Assembly: GCA_021018815.1 (NCBI GenBank)
Contig: JAITYX010000054.1
Span: forward strand, 248,001-312,000
Direction of reading: 5' to 3'
Length of the DNA stretch: 64,000 nucleotides
Source of the DNA: Talinum fruticosum
Taxonomy: Eukaryota; Streptophyta; Magnoliopsida; Caryophyllales; Talinaceae
In this document: positions 43,543 to 57,383 of the stretch, piece after piece
Numbering within the stretch: position 1 is the stretch's first letter
How the letters are laid out: the number at the start of each line of letters is the position of its first letter
The notes under the pieces: model-generated
What the model was told of the DNA's origin: nothing
Seen by the model: the letters and a program-made list of their open reading frames with translations, nothing else
The model's database searches: none
Made by a program: the position numbers and the translations under genes

Positions 43543-45342
<1,800 letters not shown>

Positions 45343-45400
45343 TTAAATAAGTGTCGTCCTCGAAACTTGTACATTCGACAATATGGTTTGTGGACTTACC

Positions 45401-45595
45401 TTAAAATAAGTGAGGATATTTATTTCTCATATCTTCCTCAGTTTCCCATGTGGCTTCCGAAGATGTATGGTTAGTCCACAATACTTTCACCAAAGGAATG
45501 CTTTTATTATAGAGTTTCTTAACCCTATAATCCAATATTTGCACTCGAACTCTTCGTATATTAAATTTTCGAGTGATTTCTAGTAGCTCTGTCAT
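45401..45595 (-). pseudogene. Chromodomain C-terminus of integrase, element 2
   Basis: Encodes ...VQILDYRVKKLYNKSIPLVKV, LWTNHTSSEATWETEEDM and RNKYPHLF. This is the typical end of Tekay/Del-type integrase, where the chromodomain-like aromatic and acidic residues (W, W, E) contact histone tails. The 65-codon open piece is the tail of a longer, broken pol frame. Confidence 0.88.
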
Positions 45596-45899
45596 AATGT
45601 TATGGCCTGGAATAGGTATGTACCTTCCGAGCTGCTAAATATGAAAGACGTTATTCTCATGTTCGAGTTCGGATGACATAACTACATACGAGGATATTGG
45701 ATTGAACTTCTTTATAATCTCGTATGGCCCAATATACCTTGATTTTCCTTTATGTTTAAATCTTTGACCCCCTTCTAGTGGGGACACTTTCAAAAACACT
45801 TTTATCTATATAGCTCTTTTGTTGACTTTAAGTTTCCTTGATGTGGTCTTAAATCTTGCTAACCTTTCCAATTGTTCCTTAGGTCAACTCGGACCTATA

Positions 45900-46950
45900 G
45901 TCAATGCTTCATTCAACTCACTCCAACACAGACATTTCCTTCAATACAATGCTTCAAATGGGGTGATTTTAACGGTGACTTGATAACTATATTATAGGAG
46001 AAGTCCACCAAAGATAAATCATCTTCCCATTTTCCTTAACAGATCGAATATACATGATCTCAGTATATCTTCTCATATTTGATTAACTATTTGAGTGTGC
46101 CCCACTGTTCCTGGATGGTATGAACTACTAACACTCGGTTTACTCGCAAAAGGTCGCTATAGAGCTTGTCCGAAACGCATTTGAAACCTCTTGTCTTTAT
46201 CGGATATGATGTTCTTAGGTATTCCATGTCACCTAACAACTTCTTTAATGTATAATTGTGTCAGTATCTCTACATTCTATGTGTCATGTGTTGGTACAAA
46301 ATTTGCAGATTTAATAAGTTGATCAACAATCACTCAAAAAATTTTCGTCGAAGCAATAATAGGTAATCTTATGGGAAAGTTCATTGAAATTGAATCTCAT
46401 CTCTAGGAACCTCCAAAGGTCTCAATTCACCAACAGGACATTGATATCTTTTTTCATATTATACTTTCCAATGTTCGGTCTTAACCATTTTACAAATGAA
46501 GCACTTATCTATATATTCGTAATATCCTCTTCATATTATTCCACCAAAAATGTTGCTTCAAGGCTCTATACATTTTTTTTTTCGGGCGTACTCGAGTATT
46601 GTGTATTGTGAGCTTCCTCAAGAATTTTTCTTTTTTATTCCTCTTAATTTGGTACACATAACTGATTTTGAAACCTCAAGGTTCCATCCTCATGTACTAT
46701 AAACCAGGAGATTTTTCCCTTTTTAATATTTGGCTTAATACTTTCTCTAACTCAACATCATCGTTTTGGTCTACTTGGGTCTCCTTCATTATAGCAGGTT
46801 GTACCTCTATGGCCGCTAGAAATCCATCTATTTGTCCATATGAGACTAACTCAACACCCATATTCTGAAGGACCTGTAAAACAATGGGTTGGGTTATTGT
46901 CATTGCGTTTAGATTATGTTGTGTCTTCCTACTCAATGCATCAACCACGA
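45900..46950 (-). pseudogene. Integrase remnant, element 2
   Basis: On the minus strand: [16 protein letters not shown] (46900-46948, end of RNase H and linker), QIDGFLAAIEVQPAIM, a zinc-binding part with CFICKMVKTEHWK near 46470-46510, then PVGELRPLEVP near 46410-46440. Several frameshifts separate the zinc-binding part from the catalytic core. Confidence 0.8.
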
Positions 46951-47330
46951 CATTCGCTTTCCCGGATAATATTGTATTTGTAAATCATAACCCTTAAATA
47001 ACTCTAACCAGCGGCGTTGCCTTAAATTGATTTCTTTTTGGGTAAAAATGTACTTCAAAATCTGATGGTCGGTATGAATCTTGCGAGTCACGCCATTTAG
47101 GCAATGCCTCCAAATTTTTAAATCAAATACAACAACAGCCAACTCCAAGTCATGGGTAGGATAATTCTTTTCATACAATTTGAGTTGTCGGGATGCATAA
47201 GTTATGACTTTGTCATCTTGCATTAACACGCATCCTAACCCGTTTTTAGAGGCATCAATATAGACAAGTATACTCTTTACCTTCGACTGGTAAGGTAAGA
47301 ATAGGGGTTGTGGTTAACCTTTTCTTTAAC
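46933..47330 (-). pseudogene. RNase H domain, element 2
   Basis: Best preserved block on the minus strand: [60 protein letters not shown] and [20 protein letters not shown]. It degrades the RNA strand during reverse transcription in an intact element. Confidence 0.9.
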
Positions 47331-47488
47331 TCCTGAAAGGCCTCTTTACATTTATCCGACCACATAAATTTTGTTGTTTTTTTCAACAAATTGGTCAATG
47401 GTGAAGCTATTTTTTAAAAATCTTGTACAAACCTCCTATAATATCCTCGACACCCAAGAAAACTTTTCACTTCGTAACGTTGGTTGGC

Positions 47489-48180
47489 CTAGGCCATTCG
47501 ATTCATCGCCTTTACTTTGTGAGGATCGACCTTAATCCCTTCTTTAGAAACAACTTGCCCTAAAAATGCCACCTCTTCCAACCACAATTGACATTTTTGC
47601 AATTTGGCATACAATTGGTGCTCTCTCAAAGTTTGTAACACTATCCTTAGATGCTCGCATGATTCTCCCTTATCTTTATTAGAGTATATGAGAATATCAT
47701 CAATAAATACCACCACAAATTTATCCGAGCAAGGCCTGAAAATTCTGTTCATGAGATCCATGAATGCAGTAGGGGCATTGGTAAGTTCGAAGGGCATCAC
47801 CGTATATTCATAATGCACATACCTGGTTCTAAAGGCAGTTTTGGGAATATTTTCTTGTTTAATCCTAAGTTGATGATACCCGATTTTATATCTATCTTCA
47901 AAAACACTCCAACTCCTTGTAGTTGGTCAAACAAATCATTAATTCTGGGTAGGGGATATTTATTCTTGATAGTTACGTTGTTTAACTCCCTATAATCCAC
48001 ACATAGTCTCAAAGTTCCATCCTTCTTTTGCACACATAGGACTCGGAGCTCCCCAAGGTGACACACTAGTCCTAATGAATCCTTTTTGTATCAATTCATC
48101 AAGTTGGGCCTTCAATTCTTTAAGTTCTGCTGGGGCCATTCTATATGGTGCTTTAGAAATAGGTTGTGCACCGGGATTAG
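47489..48180 (-). pseudogene. Reverse transcriptase, element 2
   Basis: Minus strand in two open pieces. 47797-48066: [40 protein letters not shown]. 47489-47818: [20 protein letters not shown], the catalytic [33 protein letters not shown] and [19 protein letters not shown]. The segment duplicated in element 1 is present once here. A frameshift near 47815 separates the pieces. Confidence 0.92.
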
Positions 48181-48720
48181 TTCAATTTCAAAATCAATCT
48201 CCCTTCCGAGGTAGATTCTCGGAAATACATCCGGGAATTCACATACTATAGGTATGTTTTCTATGTTTGTCCTGTCTTTTCTATCCTCGATAACATAGCA
48301 TAAATACCCAATACCACCATGTCTTAGTAGCTTGTTAACCTTCATAACTGAAATTATAGAATACTTCTTTTTATCTTTTTCACCATGAAAACATACTTCC
48401 TTCCCTTCTCGCCCCTTTAAAATAATCTTATGACCTTTATAATCTTTGTTCACTTCATAGGTCGCCAACCAATCCATTCCTAAATAACTTTAGATTCCGA
48501 TAGATCAAATTGGGTTAAATCTAGGGGAACACATATGACAACGAGCACATGCTGATAAAAAATTGAGCATTTTAAAACTTCATCATCGGCAACCCGATTT
48601 GGCACTCTATTCGAGCCTTATGATAATTTGAGTTTAATTGAGAGGCAACTTAAGTAAATATGAATAAATAGGTGGCACCTGAATCAAATAAACATAAAAA
48701 GACTTTGAGTTTAGTGCCGG
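48112..48720 (-). pseudogene. Protease end and linker, element 2
   Basis: Minus-strand ORF 48112-48477 reads MDWLATYEVNKDYKGHKIIL, LKGREGKEVCFHGEKDKKKY, NIENIPIVCEFPDVFPRIYL and [11 protein letters not shown]. The (G)MDWL motif follows the gypsy protease and EFPDVFP lies just before the reverse transcriptase. The catalytic D-S/T-G is not readable in one frame. Confidence 0.82.
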
Positions 48721-48839
48721 TGACAATCGTCGTTCCTAAAGCTGCGGCTTCTTTCTTGATCATCACTTACACTTGTCCTATAGTCACAGGTTTGGAAGAT
48801 GGTGTGGTCCTTCACATGGTGTCAACAAATTTTTGTTCT

Positions 48840-49762
48840 CTTGGGAAAGTGTTTACTAAATGTTCAAGGCTACCACACCACATACATTTATTCCTACCCA
48901 TTCGACAATCTGGTGTGGTGTGATTTGTTTGGCAACATTTCTTACGGGGTTCAAAAATAATCAATGAGTGACCCTTGTTGGAATTAGTAATATGTTTCTT
49001 TTGAACTACACTCTTACTTTGATTGTTTCACTTCCTTTTGAGTCTCCGAGACTTAAGGCCCTTAGTTCGCTCTTTACTCTTTCAACCTCTGCTACTCTCT
49101 CATATAATTCTTAACAATCTTTGATAGATTGATTAGCAAGTTGTTGTCAAATATAATAGGCCAAGCAGTCCTCAAATCTTATCGTCTTCATCCTATCAGT
49201 AGTGACAAAGTTTGGGCAAATCTAGATAGCTCCATAAATTTACTAGCATACTTGCATTACCGTCATGTTGTTCTCCATCTTCAACTCTAAAAACTCTTTT
49301 TCTTTTTGTTGCCGAACTATAGTTGAGTAAAATTTAGCTGTAAGCTTTTCTAAAAATTTCCCCAAGTGAACTCACAACCTAGAAATTTGTTTTTCATCGT
49401 GTTTCACTAACTGTCCGCTTCATCGATTACGTAATGTGCCCCTATGTTCACCCCTTTTTTTTTCTTTAGGTACCTCACAGCTAAAATATATTTTTCATTC
49501 CCCTAATCCATTCTTCTAATTCCACTAGATTAATCTTTCCATAGTAAGTCTTAGGATTACGACAAGTCACTTTGTCGGCTAACTTGTTAGGCTTAGAAGT
49601 GGATTTAGTAGGTGTAGGAGGAATCCTTTTCATCGGCTTTGTCTCCAAGTTCCTCCAGTAATTTGGGCCCGTGGAACCTCCCCCTAAGGTTACACATTGG
49701 GTCTCATCAATGATTTTTGTGTGTTGGGAGGAGTTTCTAATGCCTATTCGGTAAGTCTTCAA
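48840..49762 (-). pseudogene. gag remnant, element 2
   Basis: Minus-strand ORF 49481-49762 contains STGPNYWRNLETKPMKR, IPPTPTKSTSKPNKLADKVT and LVELEEWIRGMKNIF, the usual Ty3 gag (retrotrans_gag) entry. A zinc-knuckle remnant with CCQTNH and CMWCGSLEHL lies near 48860-48960. Confidence 0.8.
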
Positions 49763-50550
49763 TCATTGCCTAAGTCTTCCTTCACATTCGAAATTACGTA
49801 TTACTTTCTAAGCTGAGACATGCTTGAATCATATAAATATAAAATTTCCTAATTAATTTTTTTCCCTCTCTGTGAAACAAATTGTTAACAGACTTCTAAT
49901 ATAAAACATACTTAGTTAACTCGTACTTTCATTAAGTTTATATAATAAGCAACACCAAATTGTATGTCGATTATCATTCAGCTCTGAAATTTTCATCGAT
50001 TGAGAAATCCTCAATCAAAGAAGTCCCAAGGCTCATTCAGGTGTCGGTTTTGCTTTCTAATTTCAACTTAAAGGTAATAAAGGAAATTTTCTACAAATTT
50101 CGACGAGTTCTATTTGAAATATGATCTATCCTCTAAGCTTGAAGCCTTAAAACCTTGCATAAAGACCACAATATCACTCAACGAGCCACACGCTCGGAGT
50201 ACACAACTCAACGGCTAAACGCCGGAATCCAACCAATATACACTAAGGCTTAAAACAACCTAAATGGTTCATAATACATCTCAAACAAACTATATGAACT
50301 TAATTACAAGCTACAACACTTAAAACATATGGAATGAACATCAACAAATTAAGTCATTATATACATCGTTTATACTAGCATGCCCAAAAGTATATATATC
50401 AACGTAACATTAACTACACTATATACACAAGTCCCAAAACGACAAGTTAAGGAAATAATAGCTGCGTAATTTTCCCTAAAGTTCAAATCATGACACCTTA
50501 GAACCCTCTTGCTCACAAGTGATTTCTAAACTCCGCCTCGACACCACAAC

Positions 50551-53379
50551 CGTAATGCCCCCAATCACCATTATTTAATAATTCCCTAATTCGGGAATGT
50601 TAGGTATGGTCACAGCGGAAGTTAATAATCGAAGGCCTTACCGCCACCCTAATAATAGGACCAGGCTAAAATAAAATACCATGACAACCTCGTGTTTATC
50701 GGTTAAGCTTGAGTAAGTTTTGGAAGCACTAAATGTAACGTTGCGAGGAGAAAAGCGCGGCAACATAGATAAACCAATCCCAAAGCACAGTCCTGCTACA
50801 TTTATATATATTAAACAAGCCAATACAACGAGTCTACGATAGGAAATACGCAATATTTAATTATGTTCCAAAGTCAAACCCAAAATTTAACGAGGAGGAG
50901 AATCATTGTGAGCATCTAACCCATCATAGAGCAATGATAACAAAGTATCCAGCTAGGCCTTGCTTCCATCAGGCTTCTTAGGCAAGGGATCTGTTCACGG
51001 ATGTTTTTCTTAAAAACAAAAACATTAAAATAATTTGAAGAATAAGTCGAAACTTAGTAAGAACATTCCTGCACGATTAAATAATTTTAAGACACCTTGA
51101 TTGAGCTCGCGTATTTCAATTCATTTTAATTTGAAATCGGGGGAGAGAACATGATTAAAACTTGCTCGTCGGTTATTATCCGAAAGTGGAACCCCTTGTA
51201 TAATTGATGCGATCTTTGAATAAGGTGCACACCTCCCGGCCGATCGCGAACCCGAGTTGAAGCCGCGTGGGTGGAATTGAAGGACGTAAGCCCTAATAAT
51301 TGATAATTGATAATTGATCGGGGACCACTTAATTAGATGACAAAACTTGATTTGCAAATGATTCATTATTAATTATATATATAAGAAATGTTAAGATTTT
51401 TCTAAAATAGGTGAATTTTCGAACAAGTACGAGCAATGAACGTACTCGAACCGAAACCTTTGTTTCACCCCTTTTACAGAAATTTAGGTTACCAGCTAAT
51501 CAGCAATGGAAGTGGCTTTAATTCTGTTTCAATAGATTTTTGTTGTTAATAATGTTTCTCTTGAGTTTCAATAATTGAATTTGTATAAGCGTTGACAATT
51601 TATTTCATTTTCTATATTTATTACGTAATCGGTTAAACTACATTTTTCTTACATAGCTTTACTACATTAAATCTGTTTCGAACATTGACTACAACGCGTG
51701 TTAATTAAAGAAGTTGATTAGGCTAATCGGATAACCAATGATATCTATGTAATTCAATTCATTAGTTGACTTGGATTGAAAAGGTATATATATGCATATA
51801 TATATAATCAATCGCTTATCTTGGTTATTATATTCATTAAAAAGACGTGAAGTATGCTCCTAATTGTTCTTACTATTGTTACCCATATTGTTGCTGTCAT
51901 TATTATTATCATTATTATTATTACCATTAGCTACAACTAATTCGATTAATTTGCTAAGCCTAACTTATTGTTCAATCCTTGTCCCTAGCTTAACTTCTTA
52001 CTTCTCACTTCATTGCATTCAAAACCCATAGTTAAGTAATTAATTAATCCATCAATGCCTTTCCATAGGAAGGTTTCACCATTTACCGAATTGCTCAAAA
52101 TTCATACATACACAATTTTAAGGTCATGAGCATTATTCTCTCAACAAAAATTCACATTCACAACCACAATTAGGTATACTTAATGCTCAAATTTTTCTCA
52201 CACCTCAACACTTACATTATCTAATTTCAACTTCTACATACACATTCCCCTTTGTTTGCTCCATATAACCATTTCCAAAATATAACAAATCCATCAAATT
52301 ACTCAACAAAACATCCCCAATCTCATTCACTAAATCATAATTTCCCAAAAGAAATCACATTCATTCACATTCATACACAATCAATCCACCAAAATACCAA
52401 ACCTCAATCATCCACACCAATTCGAATTTTTCCAAATCAATCTTTAAATTCGCTTCACAAACATATTTCTAAATCAGATGATTAAATTTACAGTTACAAT
52501 TACTAAATAAATAAATAAGTGTTCAAATATGAGTTTTAGGGTTTTACCTTCAAAACCCAAGAGATGGAAGCCAAGAGGAGGGTGGAGTGGTGGTGGTACA
52601 CCTGGGCTCGGGCGGATACTCGGGCCAAGCACCGACGATCGCTACAGCTGATGGTTGGCTGCTAAGTGGGCCGCGGGAGGGGAACCGGGCAGCCCCCACG
52701 GAAAGAGAGAGGAGAGCGAGGGCGCAAGAGAAGGAGAGCGAGCGATAGAGAGAGAGGTTGGATTGCTCGGCGCCGGTCTTCCAGCCTGGCGTCGGTCGTG
52801 GTAGTGGCCGGAGGAGGCAAAGGCAAGCAAAGAGGGAGAAGTAAGGGAAGGGAAGCGCAGTGCATGGGAGCGAGCGAGAGAGAGGTGAGGAAAAATGAAG
52901 ATTACAATACTCCTTAACTCCATTTTTATTTATTTGCCTCTTTTTTTTTTTATAAAAATTCCGGATAAATCCATTTTTGGATTTTTCTTTCAAAACTTCG
53001 ATTAATTTATGGTTATTATTTTTATGTTTATTTTTATTTATTTATTTTTATTTATTTTCTTTTATTGTTATTTTTTAAATTTGATTTTAATGATGATGTT
53101 TACAAATTATAAATATAATGGTTTGCTTAACATATAATATTAACGACCTTATAATCATATACCATCCCATGTAAATTTTTAAATTTTCTCTTTTTAACAT
53201 ATACGTAAACTATAATCATTATTATGGGGTTTTACTAGGGCCACTTCACCGCCTTAGTTGCATAACACATACATAAAAATAATTTAAATATAAAATATCG
53301 AATTGAAGTGCACGTGCTCAATTATATAAATTTTGTAATTAGTAAAATAAATAATGTGGTTTAGGGTCGGGTTGTTACA
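50551..53379 (-). repeat. 5' LTR of Tekay-like element 2
   Basis: A 2829-base LTR matching 22515-25635 and 31796-34620, including the CT-rich island (52570-52900) and the GTTACA end at 53379. It has no long TA array (only a short run near 51785-51805) and an extra ATT-rich stretch at 51890-51930. Confidence 0.92.
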
Positions 53380-53495
53380 ATGCTTAAGGGTATAACTCAC
53401 GAGACTTGAGCCACTCTTGAGTCAATGAGTTATGGTGGTCTTTGTACTTTGAATGCCAATGAGTTATGAGAATTGTTTGAGTCTTTGGCTCAATT

Positions 53496-53711
53496 TCAAT
53501 AGGAAAATAAGCACGCTAGTGAGATTTCTTGGTGTCCTGATATGGACATGCATAAATGGGAGGTATGATATGGACATGCATTCAAATAATGGTCAAAAGA
53601 TTGGCAATTAGAACACATAACAAAAGCATGAGAGGATTGATGATGATATGCATTCCCAAAATGATGAACACATAGAGATTGAGCGTGTAAATCATAAGGT
53701 AAAATGTGCAT
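53496..53711 (-). pseudogene. Fragment of a pol-less gypsy-like element gag protein
   Basis: The 71-codon minus-strand frame contains FVMCSNCQSFDHYLNACPYH, a CxxC...H...C zinc-knuckle-like motif resembling WCEKCNSSNHD of the element at 12109-18816. I infer a broken relative of that family. Neighbouring sequence (53380-53500) gives no more coding similarity that I can see. Confidence 0.45.
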
Positions 53712-53819
53712 AATTAAACACTTGGCCTATGGTGTAGGTTTTGATTTTTATAATAATCCCACCTCATATGTACGATTTTGTGCCTACCTTGTACACCAAA
53801 CCATCACCTTACATTACCA

Positions 53820-54060
53820 TAGGAACCACTTTCAACGATCGGTATTAACTACGGTTAAAAGGACAAACCGTTATGAAAACTGGACTGGTGGCATTTTTGT
53901 AAATAACATGTATTGTTTAACACATATGACGACGGTTCTTTCCGAGAGCCACTGTCATATATATTGCTGAAGACATTTAATGATGGTTCTTTAAGAGAAC
54001 CGTTGTGAAATGTCACATGGGATGACGGTTCTATGAAAGAACCTTCGTCATATGTTTTTC
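53820..54060. mobile_element. CACTA-type subterminal repeat cluster
   Basis: Words such as GACGACGGTTCTTT, GATGGTTCTTTAAGAGAACC and GATGACGGTTCTATGAAAG, plus TTAACTACGGTTAAAAGG, recur here in direct and inverted form. They match the subterminal repeats of the CACTA element at 19681-21711. No CACTA terminus was found, so the element end is lost or hidden. Confidence 0.5.
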
Positions 54061-55012
54061 GATCAATTTAAAAATGCGAGAACATACTCGCTGTTTCCAC
54101 GACCACTTATATCTACTCGCGGTCGTATCGCTTTCTACAATTTTCTCTCCTCCACATACCTCCTCGGATGTAGAATTCGTAGCTTCCTTGCCGGTCGACA
54201 TGAATCGGTAAGCCTCACCTCACCCTCGTCGTTTAGATCTCATCTCTCTTTTCATTTCTTCATAGTTTCCTCTTGTCTCTTTTAAGTGTAGATCTCCTAG
54301 AAACTAATTCTTGCTTTCAAGCCTCTTCTCACCCTCGTCGTTGTTGGCTCTTAGGTATAAATCGCTATCCTCTATTATTTTTCGCTTTAAGTTATTTACA
54401 AAATGTATTATAGTTAAATATTGAAAGTAATTGTGGTAATTATGTGAATATTGAGAATGTGGGTAATGTTTGAGATTGTTGAAATGTTGAATCTTTGTTG
54501 AAATGTTGAATATTGAGAATGTGGGTAACATTTGTTTAGTTTATTAAGTTGAAAATTTGTGAAATGTTTTTAAAGAGAAATATGATAGTTAAGGATGGTA
54601 GATCGAAAGAGTGCATCTAAATTTGTTCAGGGTTTTAGAGAAATAGAAAGATAATTTGGATATAGGGTCATCCTCAAAAACCTTCTCATAAAGATAAATT
54701 TGTATCCAAATTTGTTTATTTTGATGAGGTGATGTTGGGGTGAACTCATTTATCCAATTATCAAAATTGGTATCTAAATATGGTTAGATTTTAGAGAAAT
54801 AAAAATATTTATGGTTTAGGGTTTGAGGAAATAGAAAAATTTATGGTTATGTGTTTAATGATCGATAAGGAGAAAATATAAATGTGAACATGTAAAAAAT
54901 TAGAAATGTATTTGGATACAGGGATCTCCCGCAATACTTGTTATAAAGATAAATTTGTTATCATTATTTATTTTGATGAGTTGAAGTTGAGGGTAGACTA
55001 ATTTATCCAGCT
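54061..55012. other. Region without recognised gene
   Basis: AT-rich beyond 54340. An ATGAATCG/GTAAGC splice-donor-like site near 54200-54215 and a CT-rich stretch (54140-54290) could belong to a CACTA transcript. Nothing firm. Confidence 0.4.
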
Positions 55013-55620
55013 TATCTAAATTTTCGGTTTCCTTTTTGGCTGTAAGTTTGTTGTATTATACATGATCGTAAACTAGATGCCATGATTTTTTATTGTTTAC
55101 ATTCATAAGACAATAATGAAATATGAATGAAATATACAGAGTCATCCATTTAGTTTGTTTGTAATGATCGAAGACATAACGAGAATCGAGATTCATTGTT
55201 GTGATTAGCAATGAGGTTGGTTTTACAAGACAAAACATGAAATGTACATGCAACATAGGCCAATCCACAAAGAAGGGTAGAAGGAGGAGTCAAATAGAAA
55301 CAAAAGGCGATAAACAATGACTATTGTTTATGACCTTTAGTTTCCATTTAACTCCTCGATCCTTCTATCCTTATTTATTGATCGGCCTATGTTGCGTGTA
55401 CACTCCATGTGTTTGTCTTGTAAAACCAACTTCATTGTTAATAACAACAAGAGAATTCCGGTTCCTATTATGTCTTACGCCGTTAAAAGGGGTAGCCTCA
55501 ACATTTCATTCATAATTTCATTATTGTCTTATGAATTATGTAAACTTCAAAAATAATAATGTCTAGTTTATTATAAATGTATAATACATCAAAATTGGAA
55601 GCAAAAACTAAATTTATATA
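55013..55620. repeat. Large imperfect inverted repeat (hairpin), about 300-bp arms
   Basis: Left arm about 55013-55316 and right arm about 55318-55620 are inverted copies with almost no loop; the centre is ATAAACAATGAC/TATTGTTTAT. Paired blocks include GGTTGGTTTTACAAGACAAA with TTTGTCTTGTAAAACCAACT, GCAACATAGGCC with GGCCTATGTTGC, and CATAAGACAATAATGAAAT with ATTTCATTATTGTCTTATG. Short frames on the two arms therefore encode the same peptide (CLVKPTSLLITT), an effect of the inversion. No protein gene is supported. It may be a foldback DNA element or a young hairpin locus. Confidence 0.8.
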
Positions 55621-55628
55621 TATATATA

Positions 55629-56174
55629 AGTGGGGAGGTAGGATGACAAGTTAATTTAACAAAATGATTTTTCAAAACAAAAGATTAAAACTCAAATTGA
55701 AATAAGTAAAAGAAATGTAATTGAAATGAAGAAGAAGATGAATCAAAACTTACTTTGATTAAATGTATAGAAACTTGTACAATTGATTGAAATAAAATCT
55801 CTCGGGAGAGAGAGAGAGAGAGATTGGATAGTGGAGGAGAAGATTGTGAGTACAAGAGAAGGCAAGTGTTTGCTTGTGTAAGTGAGCGATGCCCTCAATT
55901 GAGCTAATGAATGCCTATTTATAGAATACAACCTTGAATTGCCAACTAACACATGGACGGCTGAGAATGCTTCATAATCTTCAAAATATCTTCCGACAAT
56001 GTTGAATTATTGGAGCAAGTATTGATTGGACAAAAGCAGTAATTGTTTTGTTGACAGCTTTAGTTGAATAGGATTAATAATTCTTCACATTTTCACAGTA
56101 GTGTCCTTTTGAATAGTAAGTCTTCTTTGAACAGTGTTTGAACAAGTGAGTGAACAGCTTTTGCCAACAACTTT
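55629..56174 (-). repeat. Pararetrovirus promoter/leader repeat, left copy
   Basis: This 546-base segment is nearly identical to 61577-62166. On the minus strand it holds a TATA box (55916-55923) and a CT-rich stretch downstream (55806-55827), like the pregenomic RNA promoter of caulimovirids. The two copies mark one circle length of about 5.95 kb. Confidence 0.88.
55916..55923 (-). promoter_or_regulatory. TATA box, left copy of the pararetrovirus promoter
   Basis: TATAAATA on the minus strand in the sequence TTCTATAAATAGGCATTC. The same box is at 61860-61867. Confidence 0.7.
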
Positions 56175-56352
56175 ACTCGTCCACTTCATTCATTAATAAT
56201 CGTCCTTTATTGAGTGAGTGGACAAGTGAGTGAACAAGTGAAATGTCCACTTCCTTCCCCGGGATTTGGAGAAGTGAAATATGAAATTTCATTGAAACAA
56301 AAACCTACATAAGAATGTTAGAAAGTTTAATAAATTTTTTTTTGAATACCCT

Positions 56353-57290
56353 TTATGGGTTAAATATCATGTGGATCCCGAGTGCACCGCCCATCAAAAG
56401 GATCATAGTTTGATTGAATTGATGAATCGAATGAATTAGTGCTTGCTTTGAGTAGTAATTGGTGCTGTTTCTTGAGGAGCTTGATCTCTTGCTTGAGTAG
56501 TTCAATTTCTTCATCTTGAACCTTTTCTTTACCTTTGGAATTTTTCTCTTCCTTTTTTGGAGTAGAGGGGCCTGTTGAGTTAGTGGGGCTGACTTAATTC
56601 CCAAGGCAACTTGAAAATTGAATTTGTCCCACCATTTGATCTTGTAGTCTCGGACTGATGAATATGGTGCCGGAGGCTTATAATGTTGAGTGATTGAGAA
56701 TGACCAACATAGAATCCAAGGAATTCCATATTTTTTATGGAATGTAATTTCCTTTAGGTCCGGACTAATAGTTGAAGCACTTGAATAACTCGTTGTAATG
56801 TTTTTGACTTCTTCCGGCCATATATCTTGAGTAGATCCAAGGATCATCCACCATTCGTAAAACCAGATGGGGAATTGAATCACGGTTCTAGTGTCAAAGA
56901 CAATGAACCATGAATCGTTGAATGGTCTATAAAGAAAAGTATAGTACCAGGCATTTTCATAGTCTATAGAATTATAGCCTGGTGGATTGAATGGTTGAGA
57001 AAACGACTTGATTGAATATTTGTTGGAAAAATCCTTTCCATTAAGAACTTTAAGAATTCTTACTTTGGAGTAGGTGATTTGATTGGGGTGAGTGCGGTCT
57101 AGAATATGTTGAATTTCGACGGATTTTGAATCTAGTAGAATAAACTCATAAAAAGTTCTGGTTTTTTGAGGGTTAGCATTAATAAAGTAGATTTACGGAG
57201 GAAAAACGGTCTTGACAAATTCATTGAGCTGCTGGAGAGTTTGAGGAGTTCTATATTTAGTACAGTACAACATGTTCTTTAGTAGGTTTG
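56353..57290 (-). pseudogene. Pararetrovirus ORF2-like protein
   Basis: Open on the minus strand from about 57190 down to 56353, with related sequence up to about 57290 beyond a stop. Features: TFYEFILLDSKSVEIQHILD, YENAWYYTFLYRPFNDSWF, IQFPIWFYEWWMILGSTQDI, GIPWILCWSFSI, IKWWDKFNF, then a Lys/Arg-rich segment and a Ser/Asn-rich tail. The many aromatic residues (W, Y, F) resemble a protein family that, from memory, recurs in plant genomes beside caulimovirid movement and protease genes. Florendoviruses have an ORF2 of unknown function at this place. No catalytic motif is visible and I know no function. Confidence 0.5.
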
Positions 57291-57383
57291 GTAAAATATT
57301 TAGAGTTGGATGAAGGACTCAATATTGTAGGTTTTTGGAATTTGGTAGAGGCTTGAGCATAGGTTAAGGGAGGAAATTCTTAA

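Larger units (their letters stand above)
45343..53379 (-). mobile_element. Tekay-like chromovirus element 2, truncated, one LTR
   Basis: Same family and orientation as 22515-34620. It has a 5' LTR (50551-53379), leader, gag, protease, reverse transcriptase, RNase H, integrase and chromodomain, but the sequence stops matching at about 45343, inside the polypurine tract region, and no 3' LTR follows. A target duplication therefore cannot be tested. Coding frames are broken but less decayed than in element 1. Confidence 0.9.
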
